Shown piece by piece: positions 46,331 to 59,000 of a stretch of 64,000 nucleotides of DNA. How positions within the stretch are numbered: position 1 is the first letter of the stretch; each line of letters starts with the position of its first letter. The stretch is from assembly GCA_963971305.1 (NCBI GenBank), contig CAXARO010001699.1, positions 17,220 through 81,219 on the forward strand, given 5' to 3'. The position numbers and the translations under genes are program-made. The stretch is from Arcuatula senhousia (Eukaryota > Mollusca > Bivalvia > Mytilida > Mytilidae). The notes under the pieces are model-generated. The model was given only the letters and a program-made list of their open reading frames with translations. It was not told the DNA's origin and did not search any database.

Positions 46331-47410
46331 TATTTCCTCCACTAACATAACCAAACTTTGATGCAGTTATTTAAACTAAATAGGAGATAATAAACCTACA
46401 TGTACAATGTACTGGATCTAAAAACAAATAATGTTTAGGATAAACGCTTACATGACTTAGATTCATCAACATGTTTATCTTAAAATGGCTTAATTTTAGA
46501 TTGATTTTATAGTATGTGTACAACAAAGGCTACTTATAGAATTCAACAATAAACCTTAGCAGGACCTAGAAATAATAAAGTCTTTTTTATGTTATACTAA
46601 AGCAGACCTTTGCTTTTTGTGTCCATAGCGGCTTGCTAGGCAATATGCATTAGAGTCCACACTTGTTACAATGAAATAAAAGTAACAAGACAAAATTGGG
46701 ACCTTAGTCAATACTGCGGTATGAAGAGGAGAGAGTCACAATACATAGATCTATGTGAAAAAAAAATAAAATAAAAAATCATTATCAACGACATGTATAA
46801 AAACATATGCATGTCATGTATGTAATACCAGTGTAATTATGTTTTACAGAAATCTGACATATATAGTTAAATAAATAATACAATACACTTAATGTATAAA
46901 ATAGGACTTATAACCTAATTATTATTTATAACATACCGTCTATTATAAATATATTCTACATGCTTGTAAGGACTTATAACCTTTTTATTTATCGGTCTTA
47001 GAATTATGATTCTTTCTAATCTCAAAGCATGTTTGTAAAAATATGCTTAGTTTATTGAGAACATAAAAGTCTTCGTTATTATGTAACCAAATGAGTTTTT
47101 TTTGTTTAATATGCAGTAGGCATTGCCTAAATGCGAGCATAGCTAAAAGGGACTACGTTTTACTAACAATCTTTTTCATACATATTTTTTATTCATATTT
47201 TGTTCTAAATGTCGACATTCAGGGCTATTGCTATCATTTAATTTCCAATATTTCCATTTGCTTATTTTGGGGCGAGATGGTATGGGGCGATTAAGCTTCG
47301 AGACACGTTAGTTTCGTACGTGCATATAACCAAGACGAAACGAGCAGCTTATGTGTATTTATCATTTTAAGAATATTATTTTCTTGTAAAAAGCGCAATT
47401 TATTATTTTT
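46331..47410. other. AT-rich non-coding stretch before the LINE 3' end
   Basis: No gene or repeat boundary recognised. Short frames only. Confidence 0.35.
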
Positions 47411-49400
47411 TTAAGCATGATTTCTTTTCTTATAAATTATTTTAACATTCACTCCGGCCCTGTAAAAATAATAACCCTTTCCGGACCATAAAAAATCTAA
47501 ATCAGCATTAGCAAATTTATCGCGGAAACAAATACCGTAGAGCTCTCCGCTCGAGCGGGAACTTCGTGCCCGCTTGCGAGCTATGCTCGCTATTAAGGTT
47601 TGAGAAGTTTTTATATGATATTGATACGTTCGTAAAAAATCTTCTCTCTGTGTGTTATATCGTGGACAACTATTTAAGAAGTGACACTCATCTTCAACCT
47701 GATTTAAATTGCAATATTGGCATATTCTGTCTTCCCGTTCGAGCATTTTATATTTTCCTGTTGTTAGCCTGATACGTTCATATCGACCGGTCTCTATTCT
47801 TAAACCGTGAGCGCTTGTTCTAAATCTTGTTATAATTTGCCTATCTTTAAAAACTTTCATGTCAAGATAGGCTTCGGGTCTAAAACTATCTTTCAGAAGA
47901 AAATAGATTGTTAGCTTTCCCGAGTTTTGCCATGTTTTGCTCATTTTTTTCCAAATTGATAAAAAAATATTTTGTTAAAATACGTTTAATCGCTGCTTTA
48001 AATTTGCTTTTACCAAAATTTTCGAAAGTATCTAAATTAATATTTAGTTTATTACTGATAAAAACTATTGTAGAATACCAGCTTTTTATGCTCTTTGCAT
48101 GTAGCTTCTTGTATTCATCATAAGCTGCTTTCAATAAATCGCTTCCTTTATTTTGCATAATTGTATGTCAGTAGCAAAGTAATTGTGTTGTAGCTTTTAT
48201 GAAGTACGGATATCTACCTAGTTCAGATAATACTGCAATATTAGTACTTTTCTTATTAGTTCCCAATATGTATTTACAAAATTTTATATTGAGTTTCTCA
48301 AACTCCCTGTCTTTAAAAATTTCATACAAATTTTTATCTGATTGACTTTTTGAAAGAGTCAAAGAACTCCAATTTTCACAGCCATACAATAATACAGGAC
48401 CAACAGTACGATCGAATAAATGCAAGATAGTCTTCAAAGATGGATTCAGAGAGTTGATGTCTCTGTAAAGTTTAAAAGATGCTTTTAAAGCTTTATCATA
48501 TAAGATTTTTCTGGCCTCTCCAATTCTTCAAATTTTCCAGAGGCTGTAAACGTTATTCCTAAATATTTATATGACTGGGTACATTCTATTTTGTAATCAT
48601 TCATGTAAAAATCTCTGTTTATCAGCTTTCCAGGCTGGTTAAAAATTATTATTTTTGTTTTATTCGTATTAACTTTAAGACACCATTTATTACAATATTT
48701 ATTCAAAATGTTTAGTTTATTTTGTACACTTTGTTCTGATTCTGATAATAGAATTAGGTCATCCGCATAAAGAAGGCTTGAAATTGTCTTGCCGGACAAT
48801 GAGACAGTGTATTAGGTCTGTGAAATCATTTATAAATAGTTTAAAGATATCAGGGCTTAAAACATCGCCCTGACGGACTCCCACTTCTGATACAAATGAA
48901 TTTGTAAGTTTATTTCCTATCTTAATAGACAATAGGTTATTGTTATACATGTCACAGATAATTCTGTAAAAGTGACCATTAATTCCTCTTTAAAGTAGTT
49001 TATACTTTATGCCTGGATGAATAACCGTATCAAAGGCCTTCTGGAAGTCCACAAAGCAAACATATAGTTTTTTGTCTTTTGCGTTTAGATATTTATCAAT
49101 TAAACATTTCAAAACAAAAATATGATCAGATGTACGAGACTTCTTGGAGAAGCCTATCTGGTTTTCATGTATGATTTTATTCTTTATTAGATAATTATCT
49201 AATCTGTTATTTAGAATAGTATTGAATGCTTTCCCAATATACTGGTACAGATTGTAATCCCTCTGTAGTTTTGTGGTAGTTTAGGATTATCAGATTTAAA
49301 TATGGGAGTAATGTATCCCTGTGACCATATCTTGGGATAAACTCCAGAGGTATAAATAGCATTAAATAGTTTTAGTAAACAAGGGTTGATATGACATTAT
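47411..49400 (-). pseudogene. Decayed LINE-type (non-LTR) retrotransposon, 5'-truncated
   Basis: On the minus strand, from about 49390 downwards, the RT blocks run GYITPIFKSDNPKLPQNYRG, IIHENQIGFSKKSRTSDHIF, LYVCFVDFQKAFDTV, then EVGVRQGDVLSPDIFKLFIN and LLYADDLILLSES (catalytic YADD). Then come KYLGITF and a C-terminal region with ICQYCNLNQVEDECHFLNSC, a Cys-His knuckle as in LINE C-termini. Frameshifts lie near 48790, 48515 and 47935 and an in-frame TGA at 48170-48168. The endonuclease half is absent, as with ordinary 5' truncation. The last intact frame is 177 codons (47944-47411). Clade is uncertain (CR1- or RTE-like). Confidence 0.85.
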
Positions 49401-49595
49401 ATATTGATAATTTGAATAGTGATAATGTAACAATAACAATAATAATAACAATGTTAACTAATTGTACGCTTCAATTTTTTTCTTAAAATTTAGTTTCGGC
49501 GGAAAAAGGACTTAAATTCATTGTAAAATCAAACATTTTTATTAGGTCAACTAGGATTTTACCACCGGACAGTGATCAACTTCCGTGATCGCTTA

Positions 49596-49847
49596 GGAAC
49601 CGACCATTTAACTTTAAGGGGGGCTTTGTTTTTCTCCAAAAAAAAATATTCTGAAAATTATTTTTGATGAAAAATATATTTTGGCAGCAGAGGGTAAGAA
49701 AAACAATATTCTGAAGAAGGAATCCTGCCATATAAAATAATGATAATACTGAAAAAAATATTCTGTTGCGACCCCTTCGAAAAATAAATATTTTTTCCGA
49801 CCAAAACAAAAAACCAAGGCCCCCTTTCGAGCTTAATGGTCCGTCCC
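49596..49847. mobile_element. 252-bp miniature element inserted in the right terminal repeat
   Basis: It starts GGAACCGACCATTTAACTTT and ends (reverse) GGGACGGACCATTAAGC, so the inverted ends agree at most positions. TTA lies outside both ends (49593-49595 and 49848-49850). Removing it restores CGGACAGTAAGCGATCACGG, the uninterrupted left copy at 41231-41250, which fixes the boundaries. A 3-bp TTA duplication suggests PIF/Harbinger. The interior is a degenerate inverted pair of T-rich/A-rich text. Confidence 0.75.
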
Positions 49848-49870
49848 TTACTGTCCGGTTATACACTGTG

Positions 49871-50084
49871 ATTACTCAAACTTTCGTTGATTGCTACTTC
49901 TTGCAAAATGCACGTTGAAAACTTTTTTGGTCGATATAGTTACCTCAATGTATACTTGTTTATCTACTAGTATTAAAACTTCCATTTTGACGTATTAAGA
50001 ACAGTATTATTCATTATCCCAACCAAGGTGGCAAATTTTGGACGCAACCGACAGCGGGTGATTTGAGATGCCCATTTAAATTCT
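49871..50084. other. Spacer between the inner element and the right arm
   Basis: Unique-looking sequence with no gene. The first recognisable monomer text (CTACTAAAAGACTTTTTATT) begins at about 50085. Confidence 0.4.
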
Positions 50085-53000
50085 ACTAAAAGACTTTTTA
50101 TTGGATTAAATGAGGTTACAAACAATAAGATCCTTTTTATGGCAATAAAGTGCACACATCGTGTGTCTTCTAGCTGTGAAAAGCCTGTTACCTATTCGTT
50201 TCCAATTCGTTGCCCATTCGAACTAGCGTATATCAGCCCTACTAAAAGACTTTTTATTGGGATAAATGAGGTTACTGGCAGTCGGACTTGACATTATCAA
50301 TCTTTTCATGACAATAAAGTGCAGATCTAATGTGTCGTTAAGCTGTGAAAAACTTGTTACCTATTCGTTTCCCATTCGTTACCCATTCGAACTAGCGTAT
50401 ATCGGCCCTACTAAAAGACTTTTTATTTCGATAAATGAGGTTACTAGCAGTCAGACATGACATAATCTATCTTTTCATGACAATAAAGCGCAGATTGCAT
50501 GTGTCTTCTAACTGTGAATAGCCTGTTACCTATTCGTTTCCCATTCGTTGCCTATTCGAACTAGCGTATATTGGCCCTACTAAAAGACTTTTTATTTCGA
50601 TAAATGAGGTTACTAGCAGTCAGACATGACATAATCTATCTTTTCATGAAAATAAAGCACAGATCGCATGCGTTTTCTAACTGTGAAAAGCCTGTTACCT
50701 ATTCGTTTCCCATTCGTTTCTTATTCGAAATACCGAAAATCTGCCCTACCAATAGATTGATTATTGGGATAAATGAGGTTAGAGGCAATGAGACTTGATA
50801 TAATTAACCTTTTCATGTCAATAAAGTGTAGGTCTCATGTCTCTTCTAGCTGTGAAACGCTTGTTACCTATTCGTTTCCCATTCGTTACCTATTCGAAAT
50901 AGCGTTAATTTGCCCTACCATTAGATTAATTATTGGGATAAATGAGGTTACAGGCAATGAGACTTGATATAATTCACCTTTTCATGTCAATAAAGTGTAT
51001 GTCTCATGTGTCTTTTAGCTGTGAAATGCTTGTTACCTATTCGTTTCCCATTCGTTACCTATTCGAAATAGCGTTAATTTGCCCTACCATTAGATTAATC
51101 ATTGGGATAAATGAGGTTACAGGCAATGAGACTTGACATAATTCACCTTTTCATGTCAATAAAGTGTAGATCTCATGTGTCTTCTATTGAGTGAAACGCC
51201 TGTTACCTATTCGTTTCCTATTCGCAATATCGTCAATCTGCCCTACCAAAAGATTAATTATTGCGATAAGTGAGGTTGCAGGCAATGAGACTTGACATAA
51301 TTAACCTTTTCATAGCAATAAAGGGTTGATCTCATGTGACTTTTAGCTGTGATAAGCCTGTTACCTATTCGTTTCCCATTCGTTTCTTATTCGAAATACC
51401 GAAAATCTGCCCTACCAATAGATTGATTATTGGGATAAATGAGGTTTGAGGCAATGAGACTTGATATAATTAACCTTTTCATGTCAATAAAGTGTAGATC
51501 TCATGTGTCTTCTAGCTGTGAAACGCCTGCTACCTACTCGTTTCCTATTCGCAATATCGTCCATCTGCCCTACCAAAAGATTAATTATTGCAATAAGTGA
51601 GGTTACAGGCAATGAGACTTGACATAATTAACCTTTTCATAGCAATAAGGGATTGATTTCATATGTCTTCTAGCTGTGAAAAGCCTGTTACCTATTCGTT
51701 TCCCATTCGTTTCTTATTCGAAATACCGAAAATCTGCCCTACCAATAGATTGATTATTGGGATAAATGAGGTTAGAGGCAATGAGACTTGACATAACTAA
51801 CCTTTTCATGTCAATAAAGTGTAGGTCTCATGTGTCTTCTAGCTGTGAAACGCTTGTTACCTATTCGTTTCCCATTCGTTACCTATTCGAAATAGCGTTA
51901 ATTTGCCCTACCATTAGATTAATTATTGGGATAAATGAGGTTACAGGCAATGAGACTTGATATAATTAACCGTTTCATGTCAATAAAGTGTAGGTCTCAT
52001 GTGTCTTCTAGCTGTGAAACGCCTGTTACCTATTCGTTTCCTATTCGCAATATCGTCAATCTGCCCTACCAAAAGATTAATTATTGCGATAAGTGAGGTC
52101 ACATGCAATGAGACTTGACATAATTAACCTTTTCATAGCAATAAAGGATTGATCTCATATGTCTTTTAGCTGTGAAAAGCCTGTTACCTATTCGTTTCCC
52201 ATTCGTTTCTTATTCGAAATACAGAAAATCTGCCCTACCAATAGATTGATCATTGGGATAAATGAGATTAGAGGCAATGAGACTTGACATAATTAACCTT
52301 TTCATGTCAATAAAGTGTAGATCTCATGTGTCTTCTAGCTGTGAAACGCCTGTTACCTATTCGTTTCCTATTCGCGATATCGTCAATCTGCCCTACCAAA
52401 AGATTAATTATTGCGATAAGTGAGGTTACAGGCAATGAGACTTGACATAATTAACCTTTTCATAGCAATAAAGGATTGATTTCATATGTCTTCTAGCTGT
52501 GAAAAGCCTGTTACCTATTCGTTTCCCATTCGTTTCTTATTCGAAATACCGAAAATCTGCCCTACCAATAGATTGATTATTGGGATAAATAAGGTAAGAG
52601 GCAATGAGACTTGACATAATTAACATTTTCATAGCAATAAAGGGTTGATCTCATGTGTCTTTTAGCTGTGAGAAGCCTGTTACCTATTCGTTTCCCATTT
52701 GTTTCTTATTCGAAATACCGAAAATCTGCCCTACCAATAGATTGATTATTGGGATAAATGAGGTTAGAGGCAATGAGACTTGATATAATTAACCTTTTCA
52801 TGTCAATAAAGTGTAGGTCTCATGTGTCTTCTAGCTGTGAAACGCTTGTTACCTATTCGTTTCCCATTGGTTACCTATTCAAAATAGCGTTAATTTGCCC
52901 TACCATTAGATTAATTATTGGGATAAATGAGGTTACAGGCAATGAGACTTGATATAATTTACCTTTTCATGTCAATAAAGTGTATGTCTCATGTGTCTTT

Positions 53001-56000
53001 TAGCTGTGAAATGCTTGTTACCTATTCGTTTCCCATTCGTTACCTATTCGAAATAGCGTTAATTTGCCCTACCATTAGATGAATCATTGGGATAAATGAG
53101 GTTACAGGCAATGAGACTTGACATAATTCACCTTTTCATGTCAATAAAGTGTAGATCTCATGTGTCTTCTAGCTGTGAAACGCCTGTTACCTATTCGTTT
53201 CCTTTTCGCAATATCGTCAATCTGCCCTACCAAAAGATTAATTATTGCAATAAGTGAGGTTACAGGCAATGAGACTTGACATAATTAACCTTTTCATAGC
53301 AATAAAAGATTGATCTCATATGTCTTCTAGCTGTGAAAAGCCTGTAACCTATTCGTTTCCCATTCGTTTCTTATTCGAAATACCGAAAATCTGCCCTACC
53401 AATAGATTGATTATTGGGATAAATGAGGTAAGAGGCAATGAGACTTGACATAATTAACCTTTTTATAGAATAAAGGGTTGATCTCATGTGTCTTTTAGCT
53501 GTGAGAAGCCTGTTACCTATTCGTTTCCCATTCGTTTCTTATTCGAAATACAGAAAATCTGCCATACCAATAGATTGATTATTGGGATAAATGAGGTTAT
53601 AGGCAATGAGACTTGATATAATTCACCTTTTCATGTCAATAAAGTGTAGGTCTCATGTGTCTTCTAGCTGTGAAACGCTTTTTACCTATTCGTTTCCCAT
53701 TCGTTACCTATTCGAAATAGCGTTAATTTGCCCTACCATTAGATTAATTATTGGGATAAATGAGGTTAAAGGCAATGAGACTTGATATAATTAACCTTTT
53801 CATGTCAATAAAGTGTAGATCTCATGTGTCTTCTAGCTGTGAAACGCCTGTTACCTATTCGTTTCCTATTTGCAATATCGTCAATCTGCCCTACCAAAAG
53901 ATTAATTATTGCGATAAGTGAAGTTACAGGCAATGAGACTTGACATAATTAACCTTTTCATAGCAATAAAGGATTGATCTCATATGTCTTCTAGCTGTGA
54001 AAAGCCTGTTACCTATTCGTTTCCCATTCGTTTCTTATTCGAAATACAGAAAATCTGCCCTACCAATAGATTGATTATTGGGATAAATGAGGTTAGAGGC
54101 AATGAGACTTGACATAATTAACCTTTTCATGTCAATTAAGTGTAGATCTCATGTGTCTTCTAGCTGTGAAACGCCTGTTACCTATTCGTTTCCTATTTGC
54201 AATATCGTCAATCTGCCCTACCAAAAGATTAATTATTGCGATAAGTGAGGTTACAGGCAATGAGACTTGACATAATTAACCTTTTCATAGCAATAGGGGT
54301 TGATCTCATGTTTCTTTTAGCTGTGAGAAGCCTGTTACCTATTCGTTTCCCATTTGTTTCTTATTCAAAATACCGAAAATCTGCCCTACCAATAGATTGA
54401 TTATTGGGATAAATGACGTAAGAGGCAATGAGACTTGATATAATTAACCTTTTTATGTCAATAAAGTGTAGGTCTCATGTGTCTTCTAGCTGCGAAACGC
54501 TTGTTACCTATTCGTTTCCCATTCGTTACCTATTCGAAATAGCGTTAATTTGCCCTACCATTAGATTAATTATTGGGATAAATGAGGTTACAGGCAATGA
54601 GACTTGATATAATTAACCTTTTCATAGCAATAAATGGTAGGTCTCATGTGTCTTTTAGCTGTGAAATGCTTGTTACCTATTCGTTTCCCATTCGTTTTTT
54701 ATTCGAAATACCGAAAATCTGCCCTACCAATAGATTGATTATTGGAATAAATGAGGTAAGAGGCAATGAGACTTGACATAATTAACCTTTTCATAGCAAT
54801 AAAAGGATTGATCTCGAATGTTTTCTAGCTGTGAAAAGCCTGTTACCTATTCGTTTCCTATTCGTTTCTTATTCGAAATACAGAAAATCTGCCCTACCAA
54901 TAGATTGATTATTGGGATAAATGAGGTTAGAGGCAATGAGACTTGACATAATTAACCTTTTCATGTCAATAAAATGTAGATTTCATGTGTCTTCTAGCTG
55001 TGAAACGCCTGTTACCTATTCGTTTCCTATTCGCAATATCGTCAATCTGCCCTACCGAAAGATTAATTATTGCAATAAGTGAGGTTACAGGCAATGAGAC
55101 TTGACATAATTAACCTTTTCATAGCAATAAAGGATTGATCTCATATGTCTTCCAGCTGTGAAAAGCCTGTTACCTATTCATTTCCCATTCGTTTCTTATT
55201 AGAAATACCGAAAATCTGCCCTACCAATAGATTGATTATTGGGATAAATGACGTAAGAGGCAATGAGACTTGATATAATTAACCTTTTTATGTCAATAAG
55301 TGTAGGTCTCATGTGTCTTCTAGCTGTGAAACGCTTTTTACCTATTCGTTTCCCATTCGTTACCTATTCGAAATAGCGTTAATTTGCCCTACCATTAGAT
55401 TAATTATTGGGATAAATGAGGTTACAGGCAATGAGACTGACTTGATATAATTAACCTTTTCTTGTCAATAAAGTGTAGATCTCATGTGTCTTCTAGCTGT
55501 GAAACGCCTGTTACCTATTCGTTTCCTATTCGCAATATCGTCAATCTGCCCTACCAAAAGATTAATTATTGCGATAAGTGAAGTTACAGGCAATGAGACT
55601 TGACATAATTAACCTTTTCATAGCAATAAAGGATTGATTTCATATGTCTTCTAGCTGTGAAAAGCCTGTTACCTATTCGTTTCCCATTCGTTTCTTATTC
55701 GAAATACCGAAAATCTGCCCTACCAATAGATTGATTATTGGGATAAATGAGGTAAGAGGCAATGAGACTTGACATAATTAACATTTTCATAGCAATAAAG
55801 GGTTGATCTCATGTGTCTTTTAGCTGTGAGAAGCCTGTTACCTATTCGTTTCCCATTCGTTTCTTATTCGAAATACCGAAAATCTGCCCTACCAATAGAT
55901 TGATTATTGGGATAAATGAGGTTAGAGGCAATGAGACTTGATATAATTAACCTTTTCATGTCAATAAAGTGTAGGTCTCATGTGTCTTCTAGCTGTGAAA

Positions 56001-59000
56001 CGCTTGTTACCTATTCGTTTCCCATTGCATGGTTACCTATTCAAAATAGCGTTAATTTGCCCTACCATTAGATTAATTATTGGGATAAATGAGGTTACAG
56101 GCAATGAGACTTGATATAATTCACCTTTTCATGTCAATAAAGTGTATGTCTCATGTGTCTTTTAGCTGTGAAATGCTTGTTACCTATTCGTTTCCCATTC
56201 GTTACCTATTCGAAATAGCGTTAATTTGCCCTACCATTAGATGAATCATTGGGATAAATGAGGTTACAGGCAATGAGACTTGACATAATTCACCTTTTCA
56301 TGTCAATAAAGTGTAGATCTCATGTGTCTTCTAGCTGTGAAACGCCTGTTACCTATTCGTTTCCTATTCGCAATATCGTCAATCTGCCCTACCAAAAGAT
56401 TAATTATTGCAATAAGTGAGGTTACAGGCAATGAGACTTGACATAATTAACCTTTTCATAGCAATAAAGGATTGATCTCATATGTCTTCTAGCTGTGAAA
56501 AGCCTGTAACCTATTCGTTTCCCATTCGTTTCTTATTCGAAATACCGAAAATCTGCCCTACCAATAGATTGATTATTGGGATAAATGAGGTAAGAGGCAA
56601 TGAGACTTGACATAATTAACCTTTTCATAGCAATAAAGGGTTGATCTCATGTGTCTTTTAGCTGTGAGAAGCCTGTTACCTATTCGTTTCCCATTCGTTT
56701 CTTATTCGAAATACAGAAAATCTGCCATACCAATAGATTGATTATTGGGATAAATGAGGTTACAGGCAATGAGACTTGATATAATTCACCTTTTCATGTC
56801 AATAAAGTGTAGGTCTCATGTGTCTTCTAGCTGTGAAACGCTTTTTACCTATTCGTTTCCCATTCGTTACCTATTCGAAATAGCGTTAATTTGCCCTACC
56901 ATTAGATTAATTATTGGGATAAATGAGGTTACAGGCAATGAGACTTGATATAATTAACCTTTTCATGTCAATAAAGTGTAGATCTCATGTGTCTTCTAGC
57001 TGTGAAACGCCTGTTACCTATTCGTTTCCTATTCGCAATATCGTCAATCTGCCCTACCAAAAGATTAATTATTGCGATAAGTGAAGTTACAGGCAATGAG
57101 ACTTGACATAATTAACCTTTTCATAGCAATAAAGGATTGATCTCATATGTCTTCTAGCTGTGAAAAGCCTGTTACCTATTCGTTTCCCATTCGTTTCTTA
57201 TTCGAAATACAGAAAATCTGCCCTACCAATAGATTGATTATTGGGATAAATGAGGTTAGAGGCAATGAGACTTGACATAATTAACCTTTTCATGTCAATT
57301 AAGTGTAGATCTCATGTGTCTTCTAGCTGTGAAACGCCTGTTACCTATTCGTTTCCTATTTGCAATATCGTCAATCTGCCCTACCAAAAGATTAATTATT
57401 GCGATAAGTGAGGTTACAGGCAATGAGACTTGACATAATTAACCTTTTCATAGCAATAGGGGTTGATCTCATGTTTCTTTTAGCTGTGAGAAGCCTGTTA
57501 CCTATTCGTTTCCCATTTGTTTCTTATTCAAAATACCGAAAATCTGCCCTACCAATAGATTGATTATTGGGATAAATGACGTAAGAGGCAATGAGACTTG
57601 ATATAATTAACCTTTTTATGTCAATAAAGTGTAGGTCTCATGTGTCTTCTAGCTGCGAAACGCTTGTTACCTATTCGTTTCCCATTCGTTACCTATTCGA
57701 AATAGCGTTAATTTGCCCTACCATTAGATTAATTATTGGGATAAATGAGGTTACAGGCAATGAGACTTGATATAATTAACCTTTTCATAGCAATAAAGGG
57801 TAGGTCTCATGTGTCTTTTAGCTGTGAAATGCTTGTTACCTATTCGTTTCCCATTCGTTTTTTATTCGAAATACCGAAAATCTGCCCTACCAATAGATTG
57901 ATTATTGGGATAAATGAGGTAAGAGGCAATGAGACTTGACATAATTAACCTTTTCATAGCAATAAAAGGATTGATCTCGAATGTTTTCTAGCTGTGAAGA
58001 GCCTGTTACCTATTCGTTTCCTATTCGTTTCTTATTCGAAATACAGAAAATCTGCCCTACCAATAGATTGATTATTGGGATAAATGAGGTTAGAGGCAAT
58101 GAGACTTGACATAATTAACCTTTTCATGTCAATAAAGTGTAGATTTCATGTGTCTTCTAGCTGTGAAACGCCTGTTACCTATTCGTTTCCTATTCGCAAT
58201 ATCGTCAATCTGCCCTACCGAAAGATTAATTATTGCAATAAGTGAGGTTACAGGCAATGAGACTTGACATAATTAACCTTTTCATAGCAATAAAGGATTG
58301 ATCTCATATGTCTTCCAGCTGTGAAAAGCCTGTTACCTATTCATTTCCCATTCGTTTCTTATTAGAAATACCGAAAATCTGCCCTACCAATAGATTGATT
58401 ATTGGGATAAATGACGTAAGAGGCAATGAGACTTGATATAATTAACCTTTTTATGTCAATAAGTGTAGGTCTCATGTGTCTTCTAGCTGTGAAACGCTTT
58501 TTACCTATTCGTTTCCCATTCGTTACCTATTCGAAATAGCGTTAATTTGCCCTACCATTAGATTAATTATTGGGATAAATGAGGTTACAGGCAATGAGAC
58601 TTGATATAATTAACCTTTTCTTGTCAATAAAGTGTAGATCTCATGTGTCTTCTAGCTGTGAAACGCCTGTTACCTATTCGTTTCCTATTCGCAATATCGT
58701 CAATCTGCCCTACCAAAAGATTAATTATTGCGATAAGTGAAGTTACAGGCAATGAGACTTGACATAATTAACCTTTTCATAGCAATAAAGGATTGATTTC
58801 ATATGTCTTCTAGCTGTGAAAAGCCTGTTACCTATTCGTTTCCCATTCGTTTCTTATTCGAAATACCGAAAATCTGCCCTACCAATAGATTGATTATTGG
58901 GATAAATGAGGTAAGAGGCAATGAGACTTGACATAATTAACATTTTCATAGCAATAAAGGGTTGATCTCATGTGTCTTTTAGCTGTGAGAAGCCTGTTAC

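Larger units (their letters stand above)
41218..49870. mobile_element. 8.65-kb stretch bounded by ~66-bp inverted repeats (putative DNA transposon)
   Basis: The left terminus 41218-41283 (CACAGTGTATAACCGGACAG ... CACTGTCCGATGG ... AATCCTAGT) is matched in inverse at 49550-49870. The right copy is split by a 252-bp insertion. Each terminus itself contains the small inverted pair CGGACAGT / ACTGTCCG. The motif TGTCCGATTAATTG recurs inside, forward near the left and reverse further right. No transposase frame exists in the interior, which has been filled by a LINE and miniature elements. No target duplication was found (ACTAC outside left, ATTAC outside right), so two separate short repeats in opposite orientation remain possible. 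Confidence 0.5.
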
